NCBI GenBank assembly: GCA_946055775.1
Contig: CAMGHE010000012.1
Location: 1 to 34,270 of the forward strand
Direction of reading: 5' to 3'
Source of the DNA: an uncultured Bacteroidales bacterium
Lineage (GTDB): Bacteria > Bacteroidota > Bacteroidia > Bacteroidales > Bacteroidaceae
DNA length: 34,270 bases
Shown piece after piece: positions 23,228 through 32,124 of the stretch. Numbering within the stretch: the first letter of the stretch is position 1; the number at the start of each line of letters is the position of its first letter. The notes under the pieces are model-generated. The model had not been told where the DNA came from. It saw nothing but the letters and a program-made list of their open reading frames with translations, and ran no database searches. The translations under genes and the position numbers were made by a program.

Positions 23228-24931
23228 ATGTATAGCAAAACCTATCTCTCGTTGGCACTGGCCTCCACACTGGCGCTGACTTCTTGCAGCAAACTCGGCG
23301 AACTCTCAGCCGACAACTTCACCGTAACCCCCTCGCCGCTGGAAGAAAGCGCCGGAAAGGTTGGCGTCACCATCAACGGACGCTTCCCCGAAAAGTATAT
23401 GAAGAAAAAGGCCGTCGTGACGGTCATCCCCGAACTGCGATACGGACAGGGCAGCGCTACACGCGGTCAGGCTGCCACCTTCCAGGGTGAAAAGGTCCTG
23501 GGCAACGACCAGGAAATTTCTTACAAACTGGGCGGCAACTACACCATGCGCAACACCTTCGCCTATGTGCCCGAAATGGCTCAGAGCGAACTCTATCTGA
23601 CCTTCGACGCCCGCATCGGCAACAAGACGATGAACGTGCCCGCCGTCAAGGTGGCCAACGGCGTTCTCGCCACCTCGACCCTGCTCGGCCGCACGCTCAG
23701 CAGCGTATCGACGGCCACGGGCGAGGACAAGTATCAGTATGCCATCGCACAGTCGAAGCAGGGACAGATTAAGTACCTCATCAACCAGGCCAACATCCGC
23801 ACGAGCGAACTCAAAAGCGTGTCCGTACAGGAGTTCATCCAGACGCTGAAGGACATCAAGGCCGACAGCAAGGGATTCGAGATGGACGGCATCGAAATCT
23901 CGGCCTACGCTTCGCCCGAAGGCCGCCTCGACTTCAACACCCGCCTGGCTGAGAAGCGCCAGAACACCTCCAGCCGCTTCGTGGCAGAACAGCTCAAAAA
24001 GACGGGCCTCGAAGCCGAAGTGACCAGCGGCTACACGGCTGAAGACTGGGACGGCTTCCAGGAACTGGTGGCCGCCAGCAACATCCAAGACAAGGACGTC
24101 ATCCTGCGCGTGCTCTCCATGTACCAAGACCCCGAAGAACGCGAAAAGCAGATTCGCAACCTCTCGGCTGCCTTCACCGAACTGGCCGACGCCATCCTGC
24201 CCGAACTGCGCCGCGCACGCATGATCATCAACTACAACATCATCGGCCGCACGGACGACGAAATCCAGGCTCAGTATAAGAGCGACGCCAGCAAACTCTC
24301 GGTAGAGGAACTGCTTTACGCTGCCACACTGGCCGAGACCGATGCCGAGAAGAAGGATATCTACGCCACGGCAGTTCGCCTCTACCCCAACGACTACCGC
24401 ACGCACAACAACCTGGCACAAATGGAGATACAGGGTGGCAACTACGCCGCTGCTGCCTCGCTCCTCCAGACGGCTCTGAAGCAGAATGCCAACAGCGCCG
24501 AGGCCAACGCCAACATGGCCATCATTGCCCTGCAGCAGGGTAAGGCTGAGGCTGCAGAGACGCTCCTGGGTAAGGCTACGGAGGCTGCCAACTACAACGA
24601 AGTGCTGGGTAACCTCAACATCGCCAAGGGCAACTACACCGCTGCTGCACAGCAGCTTGCCGGCGTGAAGAGCAACAGCGCCGCACTGGCACAGATTCTG
24701 GCCAAAAACTATGAGGCTGCCAACGAAACGCTCGCCGGTATCGCACAGCCCGACGCTACGACCAGCTACCTCAAGGCCATCGTTGCCGCACGCACCAAGC
24801 AGCAGGCCAACGCACTGGCCGCCCTCAAGGATGCCGTGGCCAAGGACGCCTCGCTCAAGGCTCGCGCAGCCACCGACCTGGAGTTCGCCCGCTACTTCAG
24901 CAACAGCACGTTCCAGAGCCTCGTGAAGTAA
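23228..24931 (+). CDS. TPR-containing lipoprotein with OmpA-like segment
   Basis: A 567-residue envelope lipoprotein: signal peptide MYSKTYLSLALASTLALTSC with a lipobox Cys at residue 20. The N-terminal part (30-200) is a beta-rich domain unfamiliar to me. The segment MDGIEISAYASPEGRLDFN with LAEKRQNTSSRFVAEQL (~230-265) resembles an OmpA-type peptidoglycan-binding fold. Residues ~375-540 are Ala/Asn-rich tetratricopeptide-like helices (YRTHNNLAQMEIQGGNYAAAASLLQTAL and further repeats). Homologs are common as abundant surface or periplasmic proteins of Bacteroidales. The ATG at 23228 is preferred over the ORF-track start because it begins the signal peptide. Codon choice (many GCT, GGC, AAC) suggests high expression. 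Own promoter and terminator: a monocistronic unit. Confidence 0.82.
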   Translation: MYSKTYLSLALASTLALTSCSKLGELSADNFTVTPSPLEESAGKVGVTINGRFPEKYMKKKAVVTVIPELRYGQGSATRGQAATFQGEKVLGNDQEISYKLGGNYTMRNTFAYVPEMAQSELYLTFDARIGNKTMNVPAVKVANGVLATSTLLGRTLSSVSTATGEDKYQYAIAQSKQGQIKYLINQANIRTSELKSVSVQEFIQTLKDIKADSKGFEMDGIEISAYASPEGRLDFNTRLAEKRQNTSSRFVAEQLKKTGLEAEVTSGYTAEDWDGFQELVAASNIQDKDVILRVLSMYQDPEEREKQIRNLSAAFTELADAILPELRRARMIINYNIIGRTDDEIQAQYKSDASKLSVEELLYAATLAETDAEKKDIYATAVRLYPNDYRTHNNLAQMEIQGGNYAAAASLLQTALKQNANSAEANANMAIIALQQGKAEAAETLLGKATEAANYNEVLGNLNIAKGNYTAAAQQLAGVKSNSAALAQILAKNYEAANETLAGIAQPDATTSYLKAIVAARTKQQANALAALKDAVAKDASLKARAATDLEFARYFSNSTFQSLVK

Positions 24932-24977
24932 ACGGCAGACATCTGCCCTACTCTCCTAAAAGGCTCCGCCCATCATA

Positions 24978-25029
24978 CAAGCGTCCCGGCGTACAGACCA
25001 TGTCTCCGCCCGGGACGTTTGCGTTTTTT
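24978..25029 (+). terminator. Rho-independent terminator after the TPR lipoprotein
   Basis: A 12-bp stem (caagcgtcccgg / ccgggacgtttg, one G-U pair) followed by cg and six T. Confidence 0.85.
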
Positions 25030-25096
25030 CTCCTTCTCCCCTACCCTCTCCCCCACCCTCTGTCTCACTCTCCCTGACACGCACACCCCAACGCCC

Positions 25097-26119
25097 ATGA
25101 AGCCCATGAAGCGCCTGCTCAACCTCTCTCTCATCGCCCTGGCTGCCCTGCTGGTCACAGCCTGTTCTGCCGACAAGACGCACTTCCGTCTGGAGGGACG
25201 GATTGACAACATCGACCAGTCGGAGTTTTACATCTATAGCCCCGCCGCCGACTTCGACGGCATGGATACCATCCGCGTCAAGGGGGGCCGCTTCACCTAC
25301 GAACGCACGCTGGAGCACAGCATGGTGCTCACGCTGCTCTTCTCGGACAAAGGCCAATTGACGCTCGTGGCCGAACCAGGAACGAAGGCGCGCCTGCGCG
25401 GCGATGCCACACGCTTGGGCGAGGCCGAGATAACAGGCACCGAGGCCAACGACTTGCTCACCGACCTGCGCACCGACATCATGAGCGGCAGCCAGCAACA
25501 GACCATGCTCAAGGCAGCCCACTTCATACGCAGCCACAAGGAGAGCCCAGCGGCTACAGCGGCCTTCCTACGCTACCTGGCTAACCCGGACGAGGGCGAC
25601 GCCAACACCACGCGCGAAATGCTCGACCTGCTGGCACAGGGACAGCCCAACAGCCTCACCGTGGCGCGGATAAAGGAGCGCCTCACGCCCTTCATCAACA
25701 CGGCCAAGGGGCAGAAACTGCCCAAGTTCTCGCTTCCGCTGCTCGATGGCGGCCGCTTGGAGAGCAAGCAATGCACGGGGCAGCCATTACTCTTCGTGTT
25801 TTGGGCGCAATGGTCGTCAAACAGTTATGCCATGATGCGCGAGGCACGCAAGATGGGCCAGCGCTTTGCCCCGCACCTCAAGGTGGTCTATGTCAACATC
25901 GACACCGACCGCCATACCTGCCGCACGCGGGCACAGCGCGACACGCTGGGCACGAACGTGGTCTTTGACGGCGAAGGGCCCACCGGACCAGCGGCCACGG
26001 TTCTGGGCATGCGCTCCACAACGGAGTGGTTCGTCTGCGACCGCCAGGGACGTATCACCACCCGCGGCACAAGCACCGAGACGATGCGCGAAGCCGTCGA
26101 GCAGGCTTGCGCCAAATAG
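25097..26119 (+). CDS. DUF4369/thioredoxin-like lipoprotein lacking the CxxC motif
   Basis: A 340-residue envelope lipoprotein: signal peptide [23 protein letters not shown] with a lipobox Cys at residue 23. Residues ~30-120 form a DUF4369-type beta domain ([20 protein letters not shown] ... [17 protein letters not shown]). The C-terminal ~140 residues are thioredoxin/TlpA-like ([64 protein letters not shown]). Where TlpA proteins have WCxxC, this one reads WSSNS, so no thiol redox centre is present and a disulfide role is unlikely. I start at the ATG giving MKPMKRLL; the ORF track's extra residues come from a C/T-rich leader. Confidence 0.82.
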   Translation: MKPMKRLLNLSLIALAALLVTACSADKTHFRLEGRIDNIDQSEFYIYSPAADFDGMDTIRVKGGRFTYERTLEHSMVLTLLFSDKGQLTLVAEPGTKARLRGDATRLGEAEITGTEANDLLTDLRTDIMSGSQQQTMLKAAHFIRSHKESPAATAAFLRYLANPDEGDANTTREMLDLLAQGQPNSLTVARIKERLTPFINTAKGQKLPKFSLPLLDGGRLESKQCTGQPLLFVFWAQWSSNSYAMMREARKMGQRFAPHLKVVYVNIDTDRHTCRTRAQRDTLGTNVVFDGEGPTGPAATVLGMRSTTEWFVCDRQGRITTRGTSTETMREAVEQACAK

Positions 26120-26201
26120 CGCCCGCTCCTCCCCCACTCCGCCCTTCGCTCCATCCTCCTCCATCCTCTTTCCTCTTCTTCCCCATCCCCACACCGACAC
26201 C

Positions 26202-27743
26202 ATGCTGGTCAACATCCACACTGCTGCCCTGAACGGCCTGGACGCCGTCCCCATCCTGCTCGAACTGAACCTAAGCAAGGGCCACGACTTCTTCATGGTC
26301 GGTCTGCCCGACAACGCCGTGCGCGAGAGCCGCACCCGCGTGATGAGCGCCTTGGAAAACTCGGGCTATCCCTCAGACATGGCCTGCGAGACAACGGTCA
26401 ACTTCGCGCCGGCCGATATCCGCAAGGAGGGCTCGGGCTATGACCTGCCGCTGGCCGTGGCCCTGCTCGTGGCCCACCGCTTCGCCCAAAACGACCGCTT
26501 AGACACGATGATGTTCGTTGGCGAACTGGGCCTCGACGGGTCGCTCCGCCCCGTCAGAGGGATGCTGCCCATCGCTATCGAGGCACGCCGCATGGGCATC
26601 ACCGACCTCATCGTGCCGGCTGCCAACGTGCGCGAAGCGGCGGTGGTCAACCAGGTGCGGGTGTATGGCGCAGACAACCTGCGCCAGGTGGCCGACTGGC
26701 TCAACGGCGCCGACACGCTCCAGCCTACGGTCATCGACACGCGGGCCAACTTCTATGCGGCACAGGCGCAGCACACCTGCGACTTCGCCGACGTCAAAGG
26801 ACAGCAGAAGGTAAAGAGGGCCTTCGAGATAGCGGCAGCGGGCGGGCACAACCTCATCCTCATCGGCTCGCCAGGCTGCGGCAAGAGCATGATGGCCAAG
26901 CGCCTGCCGTCCATCCTGCCGCCGCTCACACTGGCCGAGAGCCTCGAAACGACGCGCATCCACTCGGTAGCAGGAAAGGTGGAGAACGGCGGCACGCTCA
27001 TCGCGCAGCGCCCGTTCCGCAGTCCGCACCACACCATATCGGACGTGGCGCTCATCGGCGGCGGCAACACCCTGCAACCGGGCGAAATATCATTGGCACA
27101 CAATGGGGTACTCTTTCTGGACGAACTGCCCGAATTTTCCCGCTCGGCACTGGAAACCATGCGCCAGCCGCTGGAGGACCGCCAGATTACCATCTCGCGT
27201 ACACGCTACACCTGCACCCTACCCTGCTCATTCATGCTCGTGGCGTCGATGAACCCCTGCCCTTGCGGCTACTACGGCCACCCCACACGCCAATGCGTAT
27301 GCTCGCCGGGACAACGCCTGCGCTATATGAACAAAATTAGCGGACCGCTCATGGACCGCATCGACCTGCAGGTGGAGGTGGCGCCAGTGTCAATCGAAGA
27401 GATGGCCAGCAACCAACCGGAGGAACCGAGCGCCGCCATACGCGAACGGGTTGTGAGGGCCCGAGAGATACAGGCCGAGCGTTACCGCACATCCCCGGGC
27501 ATACACTGTAACGCACAGATGACGAGCGCCCTGATCCGCGAGCACGCCGTCATGGACGACGCGGGCCGACAGCGTCTGCAAACGGCCATGGAGCGTCTCA
27601 ACCTATCGGCACGCGCCTACGACCGCATCCTCCGCGTGGCACGCACCATCGCCGACCTGGACGGCAGCACCACCATTCAGGCGCAACACCTGGCCGAGGC
27701 CATCGGCTACCGCAACCTCGACCGCGCCGACTGGGCAGGATAA
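26202..27743 (+). CDS. comM: YifB/ComM-type magnesium chelatase-like AAA+ ATPase
   Basis: Helicase of the ComM family that promotes branch migration during natural transformation; annotated YifB in many genomes. It has 513 residues. The N-terminal ChlI-like domain shows [35 protein letters not shown] and [14 protein letters not shown]. Walker A is [17 protein letters not shown], and Walker [12 protein letters not shown]. The family-specific Cys-rich segment [21 protein letters not shown] and the sensor [16 protein letters not shown] are present. The C-terminal region ([20 protein letters not shown]) is intact. The start follows an 82-bp leader that is about 85% pyrimidine by my count. With dprA in the same window, it fits a competence-capable cell, though comM alone is widespread. 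Confidence 0.93.
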   Translation: MLVNIHTAALNGLDAVPILLELNLSKGHDFFMVGLPDNAVRESRTRVMSALENSGYPSDMACETTVNFAPADIRKEGSGYDLPLAVALLVAHRFAQNDRLDTMMFVGELGLDGSLRPVRGMLPIAIEARRMGITDLIVPAANVREAAVVNQVRVYGADNLRQVADWLNGADTLQPTVIDTRANFYAAQAQHTCDFADVKGQQKVKRAFEIAAAGGHNLILIGSPGCGKSMMAKRLPSILPPLTLAESLETTRIHSVAGKVENGGTLIAQRPFRSPHHTISDVALIGGGNTLQPGEISLAHNGVLFLDELPEFSRSALETMRQPLEDRQITISRTRYTCTLPCSFMLVASMNPCPCGYYGHPTRQCVCSPGQRLRYMNKISGPLMDRIDLQVEVAPVSIEEMASNQPEEPSAAIRERVVRAREIQAERYRTSPGIHCNAQMTSALIREHAVMDDAGRQRLQTAMERLNLSARAYDRILRVARTIADLDGSTTIQAQHLAEAIGYRNLDRADWAG

Positions 27744-27827
27744 GGGCGTGCGGAGGAGGCACCGCAATGACGTCAGGTGACGATGGCAGAACGAGGAGCC
27801 GACGGCGTGATAAACCGATGGAAAGAA

Positions 27828-27871
27828 GGCCGACGTTGTGATGCCCTGCCATGGGCATTGCAACGTCGGCC
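27828..27871. repeat. 19-bp near-perfect hairpin in the comM-MG2 gap
   Basis: ggccgacgttgtgatgccc pairs with gggcattgcaacgtcggcc (two G-U pairs) around a 6-base loop. It begins 85 bp after the comM stop. No T-run follows on either strand. It could be an unconventional terminator or a structured RNA. The rest of the 327-bp gap shows only the downstream promoter. Confidence 0.6.
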
Positions 27872-27968
27872 ACGCTTATATCCCTACAAAAGGTCTGTCG
27901 CGGTTGACCTGCATTAAGATTCTGCTTGGCACGCGGGCAGACATGTGCCCACTGTGGCAGATAATTGC

Positions 27969-27976
27969 TATATTTG
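27969..27976 (+). promoter_or_regulatory. -7 element for the MG2-like protein gene
   Basis: tatatttg matches TAnnTTTG, 94 bp before the ATG, implying a leader of roughly 85-90 bases. The -33 is weak. Confidence 0.55.
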
Positions 27977-28070
27977 CACGGTTGCCCCACACGTCCCATC
28001 ACTTGTGGCGGTGCACCCCTCTTTCTCACATTACTAACCTCGACATCCTTTTGTTTCCTAATTGTTAACC

Positions 28071-30806
28071 ATGTATCGTTTACGCTATGTGCTTTGCGTG
28101 CTGCTCGCCGGTCTTTCTGGTGCGCTGACGACGCTACATGCCCAGGTGGTGGCCGACAATGGCGCTGTGCCGGCAACTGAGGCAGACAACGCCCTGGTCC
28201 GCGACTATCGCACCATCCTGACCCACCTGTACCGCGCTGCTGGCTTCGACAACGAATATCCCCGCGAGAAGGTCTATCTGCACTTAGACAACAACGCCTA
28301 CTTCACGGGCGATACCATCTGGTACAAAGCCTATGTGGTGCGCGCCTCAACGCTGCGCCCCGAACCCGTGAGCCGCGTGCTCTACGTCGAACTCCTCGAT
28401 GCTGGCGGGCGCATGGTCGATCAGAAACTGCTCCGCCTCGACTCTCTGGGGCAAGCCCACGGCGACTTTGTGCTGCAGCAGCCCGTCCACGCCGGCTATC
28501 ACGAGGTCAGGGCCTATACCCGCGAGATGACCAACTGGGGTCCCGAGGCCTGCTTCTCGCGCGTCATCCCCGTCTTCGACCGCCCCAAGGAGGGCCGCCA
28601 ACTGACGCTCAACACGCCCGAGGTGGACCGCAGCAAGGGCGACTACATCGGCCATATCCGCCCCTTCTACAACGACCGTCCGCGGGCCCTCTCGCTGTCC
28701 TTCTATCCCGAGGGCGGCTGGCGCGTGACGGGGGCGGCGCAACGCATCGCCTTCCGTCTGGTGGACAACAAGGGGGCGGCCGTGCCCGACAGCCTCACCG
28801 TCTATGCCGCCACGGGCACTATGGCGGGCCGCGCTGTGGCCACGACGGCGGCCTGGCACCAGGGCATGGGCACCTTCGTCCTGCCCGCCGGCGTCGATAG
28901 CGCCTATGCCGTGGTGGGCAAGAAGCGCATCCCCCTGCCTTCGCCCCAGCCGCTGTGTCGCTATGCCCTGACGGCAGGTGCCGAGGCGGATACCATCCGT
29001 CTGGACATCAGCCCCACGCCATCGGCGCCGCAGGGCGACGTGGTGGGCGTGGCGGGCTTCTGCCGTGGCCGCCTGTTCTACCGTGGCTGCTTCGTGCTGA
29101 ACGACCAGGTGCGGGCCGACGGAGTCCATCTGGCGCTGCCGCGGACGGCGCTGCCGGGCGGCATCCTGCAGTTTGTGCTCTTCAACACCGAGGGGCAGAC
29201 GCTGGCACGCCGCATGGTGTGGAACGACGCCGAGGCCACGCAGGCTCAGGTCAGCATTCGCCAGAATGCGCGCACCTATCAGCCCTACCAGCCCGTGGTG
29301 CTGGAGATGGATGTCAACGATGCTCAGGGGCAGCCGCTGCAGGGCACGTTCTCGTTGGCGGTGCGTGACGATGGCGGCGAACTGGTTGTCGCCGATGCTG
29401 CCGACACGCAGACGGCCATGCTCCTCTCGTCGGAGGTGCGCGGCTACATCCACCGCCCCGAACAGTACTTTGCCGTCAACGACGCGGCCCACCGCCGGGC
29501 CCTCGACCTGCTGCTCATGGTGCAGGGCTGGACGGCCAACACCTTCGAGCAGATGTGCGGCCGCGACACCATGGAGGTGCGCCAGCCCATCGAGGAGAGC
29601 CTGACGCTGCGCGGTCAGGTGTTCCGCGCCAACAACCGCCGTGAGCCCTATCCCGGTCTGGCGCTGAAGATACAGATGTACAGCCAGGCCGGCGCCTCGC
29701 TCAGCGCCGAGGCCGTGACCGACAGCGCAGGGCGCTTTGCCTTCGTCAGCAACGTGGACTATGTGGGGCCGTGGATTGCCGTCGTCACCACACGCGACAG
29801 CACCGACCGCCGACGCATGAGCCGCGTCACCTTCGACCGCTGGTTCTCCCCCCAGCCACAGCGCTTCTGTGCCGACCAGCTGTCTATCGCCACGCCGCAG
29901 CCTGCCGATACGGCCGACGTGCGCTACATCGCCGACGACGAGGTGTTTGCCTGGACCGATACCATCCGTCGCTACGTGCGCTACGACCTTGGCGAGGCCG
30001 TGGCCAAGGCGCGCCGCCGCTACCGCGGTCTGCAGGGCACGCGCTATTCGGTCAACGGCGGCGAGAAGGCGGGCATGCGCCGCGCGCACATCTTCATCAA
30101 CGTGGAGCGCGAGCTGGAGCGCTACAAGGATGCGGGCGAAGCGCCGGGCACGGCGGCCGAGTTTATCAGCCGCCTCATCTCGGGCTCCAGTCTGCGCTAC
30201 AGCCACCAGCAGACATCGGCGGAGATGGCGGGCGCCCTGAGCGAGGTCAGTGGCAACATACAGGAGAGCCGCGAGATGGGCGATGTGGCTTCGGAGAGCA
30301 TCTTCGAGCCCGACGCTGAGAATGAGCAGCAGGTGCTGTGGGTGGGCAACGAAGAGGCCCGCGTCCTGCTCAACAACGCCGAGATGAACGATTCGCAGAT
30401 TCCGCTCAACGAAAAGGACGTGGAGGAGATACGCAGCATCGCCATCATGTCGGCCCAGAGCGGCGGACAGGTGTCCAACACGCAGGCGTCCGACACCAAG
30501 CGCTGGACCGTCAGCATCTACGAGGAGCCCATGGCCTATCGTTTCCGCACGAAGCGCGGCGTGGATAAGCGTCGCATGATGGGCTATGCCGAGCCGCTCA
30601 AGTTTTTCAGTCCGTCCTACAACGGCCTGGACCTGCCCTCCGAAGCCGACCAGCGCCGCACACTCTACTGGAATCCCGACCTCCGCACCGATGCCAAGGG
30701 TCACGCCAACATCCTCTTTTACAACAATGCCCACAGCGACGTCGTCCTGCGCCTGTCGCTGCGCGGCGTCACGCCCGACGGCACCTTCGTCGATTTCGAC
30801 CGATAG
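28071..30806 (+). CDS. Large secreted MG2 (macroglobulin-like) domain protein
   Basis: A 911-residue exported protein of a Bacteroidetes family annotated as MG2-domain or TonB-associated surface protein. Signal peptide MYRLRYVLCVLLAGLSGALTTLHAQ ends at a likely signal-peptidase I site. The N-terminal REKVYLHLDNNAYFTGDTIWYKAYV is the family hallmark (MG2-like, compare alpha-2-macroglobulin linkers), followed by several Ig-like beta domains; a carboxypeptidase-regulatory-like segment (LRGQVFRANNRREPYPGLALKI) lies near residue 520. The C-terminal TDAKGHANILFYNNAHSDVV block is also typical. No protease or thioester motif is visible. The TTG at 28062 in the ORF track is ignored. Role likely in outer-membrane or extracellular matrix handling; substrate unknown. 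The neighbouring GH43 pseudogene follows 67 bp later on the same strand. Confidence 0.82.
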   Translation: MYRLRYVLCVLLAGLSGALTTLHAQVVADNGAVPATEADNALVRDYRTILTHLYRAAGFDNEYPREKVYLHLDNNAYFTGDTIWYKAYVVRASTLRPEPVSRVLYVELLDAGGRMVDQKLLRLDSLGQAHGDFVLQQPVHAGYHEVRAYTREMTNWGPEACFSRVIPVFDRPKEGRQLTLNTPEVDRSKGDYIGHIRPFYNDRPRALSLSFYPEGGWRVTGAAQRIAFRLVDNKGAAVPDSLTVYAATGTMAGRAVATTAAWHQGMGTFVLPAGVDSAYAVVGKKRIPLPSPQPLCRYALTAGAEADTIRLDISPTPSAPQGDVVGVAGFCRGRLFYRGCFVLNDQVRADGVHLALPRTALPGGILQFVLFNTEGQTLARRMVWNDAEATQAQVSIRQNARTYQPYQPVVLEMDVNDAQGQPLQGTFSLAVRDDGGELVVADAADTQTAMLLSSEVRGYIHRPEQYFAVNDAAHRRALDLLLMVQGWTANTFEQMCGRDTMEVRQPIEESLTLRGQVFRANNRREPYPGLALKIQMYSQAGASLSAEAVTDSAGRFAFVSNVDYVGPWIAVVTTRDSTDRRRMSRVTFDRWFSPQPQRFCADQLSIATPQPADTADVRYIADDEVFAWTDTIRRYVRYDLGEAVAKARRRYRGLQGTRYSVNGGEKAGMRRAHIFINVERELERYKDAGEAPGTAAEFISRLISGSSLRYSHQQTSAEMAGALSEVSGNIQESREMGDVASESIFEPDAENEQQVLWVGNEEARVLLNNAEMNDSQIPLNEKDVEEIRSIAIMSAQSGGQVSNTQASDTKRWTVSIYEEPMAYRFRTKRGVDKRRMMGYAEPLKFFSPSYNGLDLPSEADQRRTLYWNPDLRTDAKGHANILFYNNAHSDVVLRLSLRGVTPDGTFVDFDR

Positions 30807-30873
30807 GCCGATGCAGCATCACCGCTTGTCGGCACTCACCTGATAACACAAATTCTAACACTTAATTTCCCCA

Positions 30874-31477
30874 ATGAAACGTTTTTCCTCTTTATCTGCT
30901 CTGCTCATCGCCGCCTCGCTGGCCCTTGCGCCATCGCTCCACGCCCAAAAGGGATGGAGTGCCGACAACGGCGATGGCACGTTCACCAACCCCCTGCTAT
31001 GGGGCGACTGGCCCGACCCCGACGTCATCCGCGTGGACGACACCTATTATATGGTCTCCACCAGCATGCACTACGTGCCGGGCGTGCCCGTGCTCTCATC
31101 GCGCGACCTTGTCCACTGGAAGCCCGAAAGCTATGCCGTCGCCCGCTACGACGAAGACCCACGCTACGACATGCAGGGCGGCACGCTCTATCTCAACGGT
31201 GCTTGGGCCTCGTCCATCCGCCACCACAACGGCAAGTTTTACGTCGCCTTCTGCACCCCCTACGGCTGGGGCACGAAGGATGGCCACTTCTCCATCTGCG
31301 AGGCCGACAGTCCGAAGGGCCCCTGGAAGCGCACGATATTCCCCGACTACCTCTACGACCCCGGTCTGTTCATCGACGAGGACGGCCGCGGCTATGTGGT
31401 GCATGGACAGGGTACGCTGCGTGTCACGCCGCTCGGGCTATGCCGACTTCGACAAATTCCGTCTGATCACCAAATAG
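30874..31477 (+). pseudogene. GH43 glycoside hydrolase with internal deletion
   Basis: Remnant of a secreted family-43 beta-xylosidase/arabinofuranosidase. The signal peptide (ending LALAPSLHAQ) and first ~190 residues are intact: NPLLWGDWPDPDVIRVDDTYY (catalytic base Asp region), LSSRDLVHWKP, and DPGLFIDEDGRGYVVHGQG. Then the frame breaks near 31425-31440. A different frame supplies only GYADFDKFRLITK and a stop, which looks like the extreme C-terminus of such enzymes. So the catalytic blades 3-5 and the C-terminal beta-sandwich, roughly 1 kb, appear deleted. The ORF track's 254-residue version continues into noncoding sequence and the terminator hairpin. It could be a real deletion or an assembly collapse. 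Confidence 0.8.
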
Positions 31478-31527
31478 CGCAGCGCAGGGCACACGCTGCC
31501 CCCCCGACCTTCTTTTTGACCAATTAT

Positions 31528-31587
31528 AAGAACTCTCCCTATAGAGCCCATTGCTGCGGCTCTGTGGGGAGAGTTCTTTTGTTGTTG
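31528..31587 (+). terminator. Intrinsic terminator between GH43 remnant and yqeY
   Basis: A 12-bp stem (aagaactctccc / gggagagttctt) encloses a second 6-bp stem (agagcc / ggctct), followed by a T-rich ttgttgttg tail. It sits between convergent genes and may act on both strands. Confidence 0.85.
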
Positions 31588-31634
31588 TGCTGTAAGGCTT
31601 GGCCCCACCAGCACAATCGCTTATTTGGGCCGTT

Positions 31635-32087
31635 TTAGGCCGTGAGAAGGCGTTTCACCAGGTCGGCGATGGCTTTACCGTCTGCCTTACCTGCCAAGCG
31701 CTTAGAGACCACGCCCATGACGCGACCCATATCCTTCGGACTGGCGGCACCCGTCTCGGCGATGATGGCGCGCACCTCGGCCTCCAGTTCTTCGGCTGTC
31801 AGGGCGCGGGGCAGATAGCCCTCGATGACGGCAGCCTGTCCGTCCTCTTCCTCGGCCAGGTCGGGGCGGTTCTGCTCACGGTAGAGGGCGGCGGTATCGC
31901 GGCCCTGCTTAGCCAGTTTGGCGAGTATTTTCAGTGCGACGTCGTCGGTCAGCGTATCGTTGGCGCCCGGGGCGGTCTTGGCTTCGATGAAAAATTTCTT
32001 GATGTTGCGGAGCGCTTCGAGGCGCACCTTGTCTTTGGCCTTCATGGCGGCCACGATGTCTTTCGACACCTGTTCAAACAATGTCAT
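31635..32087 (-). CDS. GatB/YqeY domain-containing protein
   Basis: A 150-residue protein of the YqeY family, homologous to the tail domain of amidotransferase subunit GatB and possibly tRNA-binding; physiological role unclear. Recognised from MTLFEQVSKDIVAAMKAKDKVRLEALRNIKK at the start and the C-terminal SPKDMGRVMGVVSKRLAGKADGKAIADLVK. The ATG is chosen because the ORF-track extension upstream overlaps ftsZ. It lies 37 bp after the ftsZ stop, the same order (ftsZ then yqeY) as in other Bacteroidales, so it is probably the last gene of the division cluster transcript. Confidence 0.92.
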   Translation of the reverse strand: MTLFEQVSKDIVAAMKAKDKVRLEALRNIKKFFIEAKTAPGANDTLTDDVALKILAKLAKQGRDTAALYREQNRPDLAEEEDGQAAVIEGYLPRALTAEELEAEVRAIIAETGAASPKDMGRVMGVVSKRLAGKADGKAIADLVKRLLTA

Positions 32088-32124
32088 GATGCAGTAATGG
32101 TTATGAGTTGGAGTTGTTGTTCTG

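Noticed and set aside
28347-30734. 795-codon open frame on the minus strand opposite the MG2-like gene
   Set aside because: It is an antisense shadow caused by high GC; the plus-strand frame has a signal peptide, family motifs and a promoter, and the minus frame has no recognisable domain.
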